From the NCBI GenBank assembly GCA_014904845.1, contig MU119253.1:186001-250000 (forward strand): 64,000 bases of DNA. The letters run 5' to 3'. Origin of the DNA: Acephala macrosclerotiorum (lineage: Eukaryota; Ascomycota; Leotiomycetes; Helotiales; Mollisiaceae). Positions 1 through 12,144 of this stretch are shown piece after piece. The stretch's first letter is position 1. Each line of letters begins with the position of its first letter. The notes beneath the pieces were generated by a model that was not told the DNA's origin, made no database searches, and was given only the letters and a program-made list of their open reading frames with translations. Position numbers and translations under genes: made by a program.

Positions 1-2296
1 CCGAGAAAGGATAGCTTCCTCGACGGGAAATCCTGGTTCTGGTGCCATATGCGACATACACTAACAAGAGTGAGGGAAAGTGCAAAGCGTGTGCTTATGG
101 TTGCGTATGGGATGAAGTAGCGTATGCGGTGTCCGGGTGAGCGAGAGCCAGATGTTAATATCGGGGCGGTGTTTGCTTATGGAGAAGCAACCTTAAGGCT
201 GGGTGTCGTGTGTGGAGGAGGAGTATTGTCTTAGAAGCTTAACAGGCGTATGAGCAACCATGAGGCTGAGGAGGGCTCAATTGTATGCCATAGTGCTTGC
301 AGAGCTGGCATGAATAATTGAAGGTCGTAAAGGATAGAATTGGAATCTGCGAAGGAGTGTCGGTGCCGATCGAGCCGGAAGAGGGGTTTCGAAGGGTTTG
401 GAAGACGAGGCTGTGAGCAACAAATCACTAGTCAGCCCAAATCTACGAGCGAAGGTGACGGCCATTGGGACTTACCAACACCGCACAAACCAAAAGTGAA
501 GCAGAACTCAACTAATGGAGCAAGAGCGAGGTCTCCCAACGGAGAGGGTCGCGAGTGAAGGTCGTTGGTGTTGCTGAAGAAGAGAAGAGGGCTGCGGGAA
601 GACGCGTTTGGTCTCGTGGGTTCGGGCCATGCCGCAGCTAGTGACCCCCTAAAACTCGGCGCGTGGGGAAGTGATCATCACAGCACGTTTCTGCAGGTTT
701 CACTGCATCGCGACTGCATTTCTTCAGCAAAGTTATTTAACGTAATCTTACATTCAATCAAGTGAAGGAGAGGGGCCATTAACCTTGAGAGTATGCTTGT
801 TGTGTGCGGGCTTGAACGACTCGACTCCTCGAAGTAAGCGCTTTTGCTTGCTGTGGCGCATCTGCTTTGACAGGTGCAGATGTGAGGAGCCGAGCGAGTC
901 GTCCAAGCCCACAGCTAGCTTTGGCTGTGTTTGCTTGCTGATCATGCCAGCATCTACCTTGTTCTTGATTGGGATTCTGCACACCATCTCGAAGAGAGGG
1001 CTGTGGTTGATCGAGGGGTTAGAGTTGGGAGTGGAAGTGGGGGCTAGGAGATGGCATGATGATGCTTCTTGCCCAGGAATGCGACGAAAATGTGCTCTAT
1101 GTGATCAAGTTTGCTCTCAAGTGCGACGGTGAGATGGCCAGAGAGCGAGAGAGTTGAAAGTGAAGGTGTTATCGATACAGAACGTCATCTCAAAAGAAAA
1201 GTCCTTTTCAGCCTAGTCGCATATGCAAGAACCCGCTGTTCGCCGCTGTTGCCTTAACCAGAAAAGCCAACCCCGCTCTTTCCATTGGTTTGAAGTTTGA
1301 ACACCTTTCACACATTTGATTGCAGTCCTTCGTGAATCTCATTCACGTGAATGATATCATTGCTCATGAATGACTTCAGATCCATATTGAACTGGGGAGA
1401 TACTCACACCATTCTCCCCAATCAGGAAAGAGTTATCAATTCCTTGAATTGCACGTACAGGAAATCCTCATTTCATCAGGCATGAGCTTTTAAGCCCTTC
1501 ATCAAATATCCTGCTTCGAGAATGTGTTTTTGGAACAATATTGGGAAAGTGATTCCACAATCTCATAAGGAGTATCCTACGTTTCTTATCAGGAAGATTG
1601 GTGATTCCACGTAGGCCTAGTCGGTCTTGCTTTATCTCGGCATTTTGATACGTGTAACCTTCGCATTGCCTCCTCTTTCCTCCCCTCACCTGTAATTCCG
1701 CTTTTCTTCTCAATTTTCACGAAATTACTTTTGACCCCTTCAGCTGTCACGTGCTATGCTGCCCTCATATCATCCCACCGCTGGAACATCGACCCGAAGC
1801 CATCCCACGCACCTCTCCTCATTTCCCCCTCATATATTTCTCGGCTTATCTCACGTCACAATACTCTATCTCACAATCTCAGCATTCACCCATTAGTGGA
1901 TCTCATTCGCTCGCCTCCTCTCGGCAAAGCATCACCCCTCTCGGCTCTTCCCCGCAATAACCATTTCCCCATCCTTCACCTGTCCACAATTAGACCTTCA
2001 GGCTACACAACCCTCCGTGCCTGCATATGACCTGCATATATCCACGATGCGCGTCAATCAAATTCACGTCTTCAGCGGGTCGTCGGATCTTCTGCGGCAT
2101 TGGAATACTTAGTGGAGCTTACTTTGAGATTTAGTTCGGGTCAATATGAACCCAAAGCTGGGGATGTCGGGGAAGGAAAAGTTTTGCCCCGTAATGAGCT
2201 TCCGCGGCTGGGGGGTTGAGCTTCAGAGCTTTGGAAGTATATACTCGTTCCTGCGACTGTAAGTGAGTTTCGTGTGTGTTTTCTACTGCGGTCAAA
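1..2296. other. intergenic, no gene recognised
   Basis: No open frame here carries a recognisable domain or a believable spliced structure, and the short frames on both strands are compositionally unremarkable. The notable content is the imperfect hairpin at 804-912 (separate entry) and a 14-bp palindrome centred on CACGTG near 1353. The last few hundred bases are presumably the promoter of the GH51 gene. Confidence 0.6.
804..912. repeat. imperfect inverted repeat, about 105-nt hairpin
   Basis: Bases 808-823 pair with 895-910 with one mismatch. After a small asymmetric loop, 825-830 pair with 884-889. An inner stem follows (GCATCTGC near 859 with GCAGATG near 876). One RNA strand would fold into a long, nearly continuous stem. 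No coding frame explains it. It could be a microRNA-like precursor, a small MITE relic or a chance fold; transcription cannot be judged from sequence. Confidence 0.6.
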
Positions 2297-4446
2297 ATGT
2301 TGTCAAGTCTTGCTCTCCTACCCATTGCGGCTGGCATTGCCAGTGCAATTAATCTCACAGTTGCCAGCTCCGGCGGAAACACCACTTCACCCGTCATGTA
2401 CGGATTGATGTTCGAAGACATCAGTCATTCGGGAGATGGTGGCATTTACGCTGAGTTGATTCAGAACCGAGCATTTCAAGGCAGCACCGAATATCCATCA
2501 GCACTCGAGCCATGGACCGCCATTGGTAACACGACGCTGACCCTGCAGAACACCTCTGTCCCTCTCTCGTCTGCTCTCCCAGTCTCGGTCAACGTCGCAG
2601 CAGCCTCAGAGACAACGAACGGAACAATTGGACTTTCGAACCCAGGATGGTGGGGTATAGACGTCAAACCACAGCCCTACACAGGTAGCTTCTGGGCCTT
2701 GGGATCCTACAATGGCCAATTCACAGTCAAACTCCAATCTGCCCTCACACAACAAATCTTCGCAAGTCTCTCTATCAATTCCGCTTGCCAGGCAGGAAAA
2801 TGGGTCGAGCACAAATTCACACTCGAGCCGGAGATTGCTGCACCAAATGTCAACAATACCTTCACAATCGAGTTTGATTCTGGGCAAGGAGATATCAATT
2901 TCAATCTTATCAGTTTATTTCCACCTACGTACAAGGCCACACCGAATGGAAATCGACCAGACTTGATGTCCGCATTGAAGGGTCTCAATCCAAGTTTCTT
3001 GCGAATGCCAGGTGGGAATAACATGTGAGCCCCCTCTCCTCTCCAGGTACCACAAGCACTGACCTCTCCCAGCGAAGGAGATTCCTACCACTACCGCTGG
3101 GCATGGAATGAAACAATCGGGCCCCTCACATCCCGCCCAGGCCGTCCAGGAACATGGGGTTACGAAAACACAGACGGACTCGGCCTCATCGAATACTTCA
3201 ACGTACCTCCCCCCTTTTCACTCCCTCCTCCCTCCTCCCTCATTCTCCCTTCCTCCCCTCTCTCTCTCTCTTGTCACTTCTCATATTATCTCCCAGCTAA
3301 CCCTCCGCAGTGGTGTACAGACCTCGAAATGGAACCACTCCTCGCAGTGTGGTCCGGCATGTATCTCGGCACAAATGACGTCCTTTCCGCCGCCGCTCTC
3401 GCCCCCTACGTGAACGACACCCTCAACGAGCTTGAATTCATCCTCGGCGATGCCTCTACTCCCTACGGATCCCTCCGCGCTTCTTTGGGATATCCAAACC
3501 CATGGGAATTGAAATACGTTGAGATTGGCAACGAAGATAACCTCGGAGGTGGAGCTGGGAGTTATGCTTCTTACCGCTTCTCCATGTTTTTCAACGCAAT
3601 CCACGCCAAATATCCAGACATCACCGTCATTTCCTCAACAGGAGATTTGACTGCGGTGGGAGATGGTTCAGCAACAGATTACCACATTTACACACTCCCG
3701 GATCACTTCGTCGCCAATTTCGACCTTTGGGATAATGTTCCCCGCACACACAAAGTCCTGCTTGGAGAATACGCAAACGTACAATATAATATTAAAGACC
3801 AACCTCTCGCTGGCGTCAACTGGTCTGCTGCTAAGATTGAATGGCCGATTTGGGCGGGGGCTGTGAGTGAGAGTATTTGGGGTATCGGGGCAGAGAGGAA
3901 TGGGGATGTCATAATTGGGATGTCTTATGCGCCAGGGTTTATGAATATGAATAGTTATGAGTGGAGCGTGAGTCATCTCCCTTTCTGATATCTAAGAAAG
4001 CAAGCTAACGAGGTGGGCGATTGAAGCCGGATCTGATCTCCTTCTCCGCCGACCCATCCCAAACCGTCCTCTCAACATCCTACTACGCAATCGAGCTCCT
4101 CTCCAACTCTCGCTACAACGCTACCGTCCCAGTAACCTCCGATACGGGATTCGGTCCCGCGTACTGGGTCGCCGGTACTTCTGGCCCAGGGAAATACACA
4201 TTCAAGACGGCAATCTACAACGCTACTTCTGCCGTTCCGTTCAATATCTCATTCGAAGGACTAGGAGCCGGCGCACAGGGGACGTTGACGGTGTTAACTG
4301 CTCCAGATGGATTGAGTAGCAATAAATTGGTCAATGGGACGGTTGTTGATGTAGTCTCGAAAAGTGTGACGCAACTGACGGCAAACGGCGCGGGGACTTT
4401 TGCTTTTGAACTTGAGAACTATAGCGTAGCTGTCTTGACGACTTAA
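2297..4446 (+). CDS. secreted alpha-L-arabinofuranosidase, GH51
   Basis: Four exons (2297-3024, 3073-3202, 3311-3967, 4027-4446) give 644 aa. GH51 enzymes release terminal arabinofuranose from arabinan and arabinoxylan outside the cell. The start is the ATG at 2297, which gives a signal peptide of about 20 residues ending near GIASA; the in-frame GTG upstream is not a likely fungal start. Seen motifs: GLMFEDISHSGDGGIYAEL near the N-terminus, PGGNN at the first splice junction, acid/base Glu in EIGNEDNLGGG and nucleophile Glu in LLGEYANVQ. All three introns keep frame and restore family-conserved joins such as EYFN-WCTDLEMEP and YEWS-PDLISF. Intron 2 is strongly pyrimidine-rich. No lesion is visible, so the gene should be functional. 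It is one of only two apparently intact glycoside hydrolases in the window. Confidence 0.93.
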
Positions 4447-4465
4447 CTATATTAATTTTAACTAG

Positions 4466-6205
4466 CTAGACAAACTTAACCATCTCCAAACTTGGATCTT
4501 CTTCCTTTCGAGACATTCCCTTCAAGTTCCTCCCACCCATTGATCTAAGTTCCTTTTTCCCGCTCAACTGAGCCTTCTGCCATATGATCCAGACCGTAAA
4601 CACAATCACGGTCAACGGCAAAGTTACCACTAGATAATACCACCAATCAGTCGAAACTTGAAATTCCTCTTGTCCACCTGGACTTTGCTGGAAATTGAAA
4701 AACACATACTGAAGATGGGCTAGAGTTTGAGTTCAGCAGGGTGTCTGGGACCTGTGAATTGCAAGACTTACGGATATGAATTTCCCAGGCAGGAAAAGCA
4801 AGGTGACAATTGATATAGTCATCATGGATCTCGAGATCTTGATGTTATTTCTATTGTCCTGTTGTGTAGATAGGTGGAAGGCCTAATATTAAAGGTTAAA
4901 AAACATCTCCAAAGTTCAAATCCGGATTTCTCTTGTAGGTTCGTTCGACTCACGAGATCAATCCGTATCTTAACCCGATCCTTATAATTCGCCACCAAGC
5001 GTCTCGAAATCCTACATTTCAAAAACAAGAACCGCAGCATCACCTCCACATCCCCACCATCCTCCAACGCTCCTCCCGCACCGGGAATCTTCCACAGTCC
5101 ATCTTCAAAACATCGATACCCCTCCCGCAAAAACCTAATCCTCTCCTCCAAATTCCCTATATCCTCAACCAAAACATGCCCTGCACAAGACAAACTATGC
5201 AGCGTCCACATCGCCTCCTCCTTATCCCTATATTCCGCCATCCTGGATTCCTTTCTGCATCAGCTCACCGCTTTCAACATTTAGAAAAGTTGCAATGTAA
5301 CATACGTCTAAAACCAATCGGGTTCGAAACGCACTCCCGTCTTCGATCCAACCGTTGAGCGTGTGTAGAGAGAAAGGTGATGTAGTAAGGTTATTTGATA
5401 GGAAACTATCTTCTGAGTCTTTGAACCATTGCGTTCGTGCTTTTTCGGGGGTGGTGATGCATAGATAGGTAGTGTAGTTTTTGATATAATGGTAGGTCAT
5501 GAAGATGAATACTCGTCCACTTTCGAGGCCGTAAGAGTATAGATAGAATATATTTAGAAGGTCAGGTCAAAAGTGTTTCGGCTCAGGGATGGAGGATGGA
5601 TTACCGAATTTCAGGGGTTTGCTATCTTTATGGCGGTGCATTTGGAAAAGGTTTCCTGGCTTGGCCCAGTAGTGCCTTTCTGTTAGACTTTGGATGAAGA
5701 TATCTGGGATATATAGGAGTGTTTGTAGTTTAGAGGATGGAGAAGTAGTGATTCCTAGCTGCTTGTCGAACTTGATCCATAGGATGAAACTTCAATTATT
5801 AACACTGACATTCATCATCCTGATAGCTGGGGCAGGGAGAACTCACAAGGCTCGAAACTTCACTGATTCGATCTTCGAATATCCTAATGCTCTCAGAATC
5901 AGCGATACACTGTTCTATTACATTCGGTCGATGCTGACCTCCAATTTATCATGTAACGCCTCCGCATCAAGAGCTGTCTGCGTAGCCAGGACCGCAAATC
6001 AGCACGAGTGACTTTCCAATCAACAGGAGAACCGACGCTTCGATTCCAATCTAGCCTCAACGTATCCTACCGAAGTCGTGATCCTAAACGGATTGACCGA
6101 CTCTTTCACTTGATGTCCGGTGTTGATCGGATGACCCCACAAAGCCGCCGTCGTAGGAGAATGGGGCGTTGAGTTGCTATTTTTCCAGGACATCCTTCTT
6201 TTCAA
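4466..6205 (-). pseudogene. CorA-like Mg2+ transporter family membrane protein, probably decayed
   Basis: The C-terminal exons are clear. A segment ending VTLLFLPGKFIS splices (GTAAGT to CTTCAG, about 4705-4770) onto YVFFNFQQSPGG, then a second membrane helix WWYYLVVTLPLTVIVFTVWI. This two-helix end with MxTISxVTLLFLP is the hallmark of a large fungal CorA-like family. Upstream pieces fit its soluble domain: AMWTLHSLSCAGHVLVED, a coiled segment RIFEDRISEVSSL and RHYWAKPGNLFQMHRHKDS. These pieces lie in different frames with no splice sites to join them at about 5930, 6000 and 6015. I therefore read frameshifts, though undetected exons could account for one or two. The exact 5' end is uncertain. 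The CorA label is by family resemblance only; transport by such fungal proteins is mostly untested. Confidence 0.5.
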
Positions 6206-6467
6206 TTCTTCGCAGATCGCAAGAGAGAAAATGAAAATCCGATCAATCGAAGGAGATTCGTTAAAGTACCAGCATTCCTAGCACATTATGATATGATCCT
6301 GACATGATTATACGGCGGCATTTTAGACATCTAAAATCACGCGATGTGGCTTTAAATTGCAACCATATATTCGCGATGTTCCTTGAACTACAGATGCAGA
6401 TACAGAAATGCAATTGAACACAATTTGGTACCACTTAACGCTTAACATACAATACTCGACGCTAAAA

Positions 6468-9400
6468 TCACCAAGGCACAGCAGTCTTCAAATCAAACCC
6501 CTGACCCGCCCCGTTCAAATCCACCCAGACAGTCAAAGGATCGCCTCCAAGCTGTTCCGTAACCATCTGTCTAGTGCTCTTTAATGGCCCTGGAACTGTA
6601 ACCAGTATACTCGTTCCACACGTATTTGCATTTGCTGAATTCGATGTAAAGCCAGTGATAGTTTCTGTGGAGCGTGGTTGTCAGTCGAGATTCTGCCTGT
6701 CCGCGGACACGTGAAGAGTTGGGAAGAGAAAGTAGTATGAGAGAAAAAGATAGGGAGAGGTAGGCAGAGAGGAAAGGGTGGAGGATGAGGACTTACGAGT
6801 AGTGCTGTCGAGGCTCATAGTCATGGTGTAGTTGCAGTTACCGCGGGCCATGCGTTGGGCAAAGGCGGCTGCTATGTCATCATGCTTCAGGGATATGACG
6901 GGCCGTGTTACTCTGTTGTGCTGTCAACTCTTGGTTCTCTCACTCGCACCGGAGAGGTTCAATGTCTTAGCCTTGGCAGGACAATCTCTGGTGGAGAAAG
7001 TTCCGGCAGAGGGCGGGATATTAAGAGTTCCTCTCCCGCCCCGCCTTTCCTCCGCTTATCAAAAATAAAGGAATCGCTCACACTCTCATCAGCTCCGCAA
7101 GCACAACCTCAACCCTCATCTGAAATAAACTCCACTTCCCACTCTTTGCTGAGTCCCTGCCCCAGACTTGTAGTCGCCACATCCGCCCATCTACGGCACA
7201 TACCACAGAGACGTCTCGCACTGAAAGGATGCCTTCCCAAGACTCTCACGAAGAGGAAGATGGTCCCCCTTCCTTTATGGAAGCACAAGGTGCCCCGGCG
7301 GCAAATCCATCCATACTCAACTCCCTCGGATCCCGGGAACGCCCCGGGGTCAAGGCACCTTCGACCTTTACACCACCAAAGGACGACACCTCCGCTCCAA
7401 AGAAATAACTAATCAACCCCGTTCCACGCCTCGTCCTCGCTTTCCCTTCCGTCCTCGTTCTCGTCGTCGGATTCCTCGTCCAGCACCATGACCCCTCCTG
7501 CCCTTAGCCTATCCACTTCTCGCAGTCGAATATCTAGATCTATGAATGGTCGGTTTGGCACTACTTGTCCTGATCTACGGACTCCGTTCGGTGTGTTGGC
7601 TTGAGGGGTTAACGCGATTCGCTTGATGGAACATGAACGCATCATGACGCAAACTCAACAGATGCCTCACATTAGTAGCTTGTTCAAGGGCCAACAAGTC
7701 GAGGATGGTACCTGAGCCGGTAGCGATGGATTTCCATTCGGCTATGTCGCAGTTGTCGTCGATGTTTGTTGCTCAGCGGGGCGTGATTTGGATTCCGGCG
7801 AGATTGTCGGCGCTGGCGGTGGTTATTAGGGGCCAGTGTTCTTTTATCTGTATTGGCACAGTCAGTATCTCCCTCTCCTTTTCCGTCGATCTCGAGGTCA
7901 AGATGTCGAACTTACAGGATTTAATAACACAGGTCGAGTGTTGTCTCCTACTGCGTTCACCAATCCATTGTCACTCCAAGCCTGCAACGCATCCCCTTAT
8001 GCAGTCCCGTAATAGCAGGAGGAATCAATCCTCTACCACTAAACCACTTCGATCCGTTTAAACCCAATTGTGCTATCTAGGCTTGCTTCCAGCTTATCTC
8101 TTTCATCACTTCGCTGTACGTCGCCGCGTCTTGAGCTTCATGTGTGAAGGTGTGGGATATATGCATGAAAGCTACCGCCAAACAAAATCAGCGTTCAATC
8201 CCCCCCCAAAAAACCTCTCACAACCAATTTGGATCCATTCGAAACGTAGGATTTTGACTCACCATCTCGATTCGCAGGCTTTGTCCACCAATTCTGCAAA
8301 GGGTCGAGTTGGACGCAAGCTAACGAATACGGGTACTTGGCAGCACTGTCAGGCCAGAGAGAAGTCCCGCTTCCAGGGGGCTTAACGTATTCCAAAGTTG
8401 CTGCTGTGGGATCTGGTTGTGCGGCGTAACTGATTGGCCCATTCCCACACGTTGGTATTGCGGTTAGATCGATATTGTTTGAGCTCTGTTTTGGTGTGTT
8501 CTATCAGCACGGGTTGTTTCAGTGCAGCGTAAATCAATTCATCAAAGTTGAGATAAAATCAAGAAACAGAGGAGGATACCAAAGTAGAGTTTGAGCTGGA
8601 AGGGGGATTGGTATGGTTGGTAGACGAAACGCAAGGCAAGGCACAACAATCACATACTCCGATATTTCCATTTCCGTTATGACCAACTTCCATGGTCCAA
8701 TTTGAGCCAGTAGGGAGCTTGGCGTTTACGGCTGCCATCCAGGTTATGTGGGGGACTAGGTCGGCGGGTCCGACGCGGAAGGTGCCGTCGGAGTAGATTG
8801 GGGAGGTGAGGAACATGTCGTCGACTAGAATGAATTAGCTGAAGTTGGATAAGGAGGAAAGGGGAGGGGAGAGGAGCCCGACTCTGAGTGTTAAACATTA
8901 CTCATCTGTATCCTGCGTCTGCGAAGTGTTAGGGAGTAGGTTTCAGGGAGAGGGAGAAAGTGGAGAGTACATAATCCTCGAGTCGCCCAATGTATCCATG
9001 TATGTTGGAGAATGATCGATGTCGTACTCCAGTCTGCAGCGAACCCCAAGAAAAACACCATCTTCTCAATCAGCTTTCATCTCGGCACCATAGGTACGAC
9101 GCACCTGTTGTCTTCCCCCTCCAAAATTATTTATTGCCCCTGTGACAGTATTTGATGTAAATCCTGTAGTGGTGCCAAACAAAGCGAACGCCTTTGCTAA
9201 AGTCGAGTTCGAGATTGATGCGGGGTAATAGCAAAGACCTTTCATACCCAAGCCCGCGCCTCTGCAACGTATCAGTTTCGTTCCAAGTGAGAATTGAAGT
9301 TTACTCACACCACGATTCCAGCAGTTGAAAATTGAGTTTCATCGCTAATAGCCATCCACTGCTCTAAGGTTCCATCACAACAAGACCCTAACGCCATCGT

Positions 9401-9978
9401 CCCCGTCGCCGCAGAAGGCACAACATCCAGCCTCACCATCCTCGCCCCAAACGTCCTCTGGTATGTATACAACGTACTCCACTGCGCGCTCGTAAGAGTA
9501 GAGGTATAATTCCCATTCAAATCCGCATAGCTGACTTCGCTCAGAATCATAAACCCCCCATAATTTCCCACTCTCGTCGTGGTACTCAACGGCGGCAACG
9601 CCACTCCACCGGCAGGTACAATCAGAACCTCAAACGGAATCCCATAATCATTCAACCCGCTCTTCGCCGAATACGCACTCGTCGCATCTCTCGCGATCAC
9701 CAAGAATGTGTTTCTCGACTGCGTTATTCCCGCTTGTCGTTTCTCCTTGACCTGTTTCTCCCCCGCATCTTCAGGTGCAATCGTCGATGTATTCGCAACA
9801 ATTGTTACATTTGGCATTTTTGCTGGCTTCGGCTCCTAGAACGGAGGTCTCCAATGTCGGGATTGGTTGTTCATAACCATCGTCTCCGTCGGACCATAAA
9901 AATTCGTTGCTGTCGCATTCCTTCCATTGTATCCTCCCAACACGACCGGAGTAAATAAAAATAGAAGCTCAAAAACAT
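6468..9978 (-). pseudogene. agd3: agd3-like galactosaminogalactan deacetylase (CE18), pseudogene
   Basis: Relict of the secreted Agd3 family, which deacetylates exopolysaccharide galactosamine in Aspergillus. Recognisable blocks in order: VGNYGGFMILSEVSYAD, TFGARMVRLDV, WSTTSIILQHTWIHWATRG, IDDMFLTSPIY, EVGHNGNGNI, metal-site HISHTFTHE, GLIPPAITGLH, NAVGDNTRPVL, RHDAFMFHQAN, VISLKHDDIA and a C-terminal beta domain ending LKTAVPW. Several introns are still spliceable (for example 9062-9104 and 9262-9308). Lesions seen: TAG at 9836-9838 plus frame changes near the signal peptide; TGA at 8902-8904 (expected Arg); TAG at 8077-8079 and TGA at 7773-7775 (both at expected Trp); a one-base frameshift in 7991-7999; and about 700 bp of unrelated DNA replacing roughly 35 residues between HQAN and VISLKHDD. 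No other galactosaminogalactan cluster gene is seen beside it. Confidence 0.85.
6910..7617. other. non-homologous insert within the agd3 relict
   Basis: Between two clean blocks of Agd3 homology sits DNA that encodes no part of that family. On the + strand it holds a 59-codon frame from ATG at 7229 to TAA at 7406-7408, starting MPSQDSHEEEDGPPSF, preceded by a pyrimidine/CA-rich stretch like a fungal 5' leader. On the - strand an open frame with an acidic end (DEESDDENEDG) stops next to it at 7409. It could be a captured fragment of two convergent genes. Boundaries are approximate, no terminal repeats were seen, and the origin is not identified. Confidence 0.4.
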
Positions 9979-11018
9979 GACTTGAAAACAACATCTTGAA
10001 TTATAACGACAAACTATCGGAGAGGAAAAGACAAGATAAGGCTGGGCAAGGAAAGTAAATGTACAAGAGATGGAAATTAGCTCGTCATCCGAGGATCCTA
10101 GGATGAAGGGTGACGGATTCGATGATCCATATTGGGGTGCATTCTTCCCTCTTTCCGGAGTACGTACACGTCTTTGATTACGACTTATAATAAGGCCTAG
10201 AGTTTCAAAATAGTTCACGCCTTCTCTAAAGCCAAAGTATAAATTGAGGTCTGCCGTGATCTGGAAGGCACGCCCCTTTTGAAAATTTGAGAGACACGTG
10301 ATAACGTGTGCTCGTAAGACGTAGCGGGAACTTATCACCGTTCTTGAACTTTTGAGGTGCGGAGGACGGGTTCTTGTGTTGAGATTCCGCGTTTTGAATT
10401 TGGATAAATGGATCCTGTTGAGGAAAAATTTGAACATAGTAAGGCGGGAATAGGCCAAGACTTCAGCCGAGTTTTCCAAGCGGAGTAACAAAGTAATGGT
10501 ATGCCAAACAAGTTGAAGGAGGGTGTCGTCCAAAGTGTGGAGAAAGCTTGTTTGGGACGCCCATAGAAGGGGCTCAGATTGAATTATTTTGATATTGTGC
10601 TCGTGAAAGTCGTACATCATACTCCATGCATTGCGTCCCCCCAGGTTCGTTACATCGCAGCGGACATCTGCTCGTTCTATCACGAAAATGCGGGGTAACC
10701 TGGTAAGGTTACATGGATACTCGGTGAGCTTTCTTATGCCAAGACTTTTGCTAGTTATTCGGTCGTTTTTGGGGTGGCAGCCAAGAAGTCTTCTAAGCGA
10801 GCATTAAAGGGGGGTTAGGCATTGTGGGGGTGAACTACTTTTGGACATCGACCGGTTTTCAATTGGTACAGCATGCAGCAGCTTTCCGTCCATTCTTCAT
10901 TCTCGTTGATGCACCCTCTGATCTTCATCACGGCGTTGGTCATCTGTCACATTTTAGCGACAGCAGTCACACCACTTCGCTCCTTCCCCTTACGTCCTTT
11001 CACCTCACTTCCAATCCA
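9979..11018. other. intergenic, no supported gene
   Basis: A long minus-strand frame (9871-10683) crosses this region but has no start context, domain or protein-like composition. It overlaps the agd3 5' end in another frame. I see no promoter motif or repeat that I can name. Confidence 0.5.
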
Positions 11019-11309
11019 ATGTACTCCTTCAGCTATGTAGATCTTCAGCAACGTTACAAGGGGCAAATCAAGAAAGACAACGATTTAATCCAACACGGGG
11101 TTTTGAGACATGGAGCTGATGGGGATGTGCCTTGTGAGCTCGAGTCCTTTCGAATGGGGCTGGGAGTTGGAGAAGATTCGCTGACAGATGACAGAAACAC
11201 ACGCAGCTTTCTTGAAGTTTATGAGTACGCTGTTTTGAAAGAAGTCGAGAAGATCGTTGCGACAGCAACTGAGAGAAAGGGAAATGTGGCCAAAAAAGTG
11301 CAGGCCTGA
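11019..11309 (+). CDS. small hypothetical protein
   Basis: ATG at 11019 opens a 96-residue frame, acidic in the middle (GVGEDSLTDDRN) and lysine-rich at the end (ERKGNVAKKVQA), with a short predicted helix around VYEYAVLKEVEKIVAT. I do not recognise the family. The frame extends upstream without a stop to 10824 but only from non-ATG codons. The hydrophilic, helix-compatible sequence makes it more protein-like than its surroundings, but it could be a relict exon or chance. Confidence 0.25.
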   Translation: MYSFSYVDLQQRYKGQIKKDNDLIQHGVLRHGADGDVPCELESFRMGLGVGEDSLTDDRNTRSFLEVYEYAVLKEVEKIVATATERKGNVAKKVQA

Positions 11310-11521
11310 CTGGGAAATTGAGAGCACGATCCGAAACTAGGCTTTTATTGTGCTATCTGACCCGAGGCATCAACATCAGATATCCTCTTGTCAATGTTGC
11401 ACCTTAACCAAACTGCAAATTGCACTTTATCTATCTTCCCTGCAAGCAAGCATTGCAAAGCTACCGCTCTATTCCTTCCCCTCCCTCGAAATGTGTCCTT
11501 ATCACGTTCACCGCATCCACA

Positions 11522-12144
11522 TCAAAACCCCGAGTGATATCCACGCTCGTTGCCCTCTTGTTGATGCCTGTTTAACATCGGGGTAACCTTCTCATCGAAC
11601 TTCTTCTGGAGCTCCCCACAAACTTTCTCACGCTCGAGTTGACGCTCCCGGGCAATGCTGCGTTTCTCCCACTCCTCAAAGAGGATCCAATCTCCAGTCT
11701 CCTTGTCTTGAAGCTCGACGTGCCTGAGGTCATCGTTCGTGAGGCGTAGGGTATTGCCGGCGGTCGATTCGTTAGGCAGTTGGACTGAGGGCAGCGACAG
11801 GTTCTCGAAGACGGTATGGAGTTTGGCGTATTGTTGTGGTCTCTTTGGTTCAATTCCAGGGAAGTCACCATCTCCGACTGTAGATAGGTCAGCCAAGACA
11901 CGTTATAACATCGAAATTAAACCTTACAGAAAGTAATCCAAGCAGCCAGATAGCAACGCCATTCATACCAGCTGTTCGCTTCCGGGGTAAAATCCTTCGG
12001 CATCCAACCAAGGTCATTGATGCGTGGGGCTACGGCTTTTGAGATTTCGGATACGAATTCGTGCAGGGCTGCTTCAGGATCCGGGTGTCCATTCGATCGA
12101 GCCCGCGCGATGATCGAGTCGCGTATCGATTGGTATTCCGCCAT
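11522..12144 (-). CDS. hypothetical protein, first of a paralogous pair
   Basis: Two exons (12144-11928 and 11877-11522) joined across GTAAGG...CTACAG give 190 aa. The start is ATG 12144 (MAEYQSIRDSI). No known domain is recognised. Conserved-looking stretches are SWYEWRCYLAAWITF at the exon junction, PKRPQQYAKLHTVFENLSL and a charged helical C-terminus (WEKRSIARERQLEREKVC). The same order of motifs (EWYDWR, PEPDRLKDYCFMCAAFESLSL, DKDTG, then a charged helix) occurs in the next gene on the same strand, so the two are probably tandem paralogues. Function unknown; the mix of helices and charge suggests a soluble intracellular protein. Confidence 0.6.

Noticed and set aside
785..1132. 115-codon plus-strand frame
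   Set aside because: It runs through the hairpin at 804-912 and has no protein-like features.
9871..10683. 270-codon minus-strand open frame
   Set aside because: No domain, odd composition, overlaps the agd3 5' end in another frame; most likely chance.
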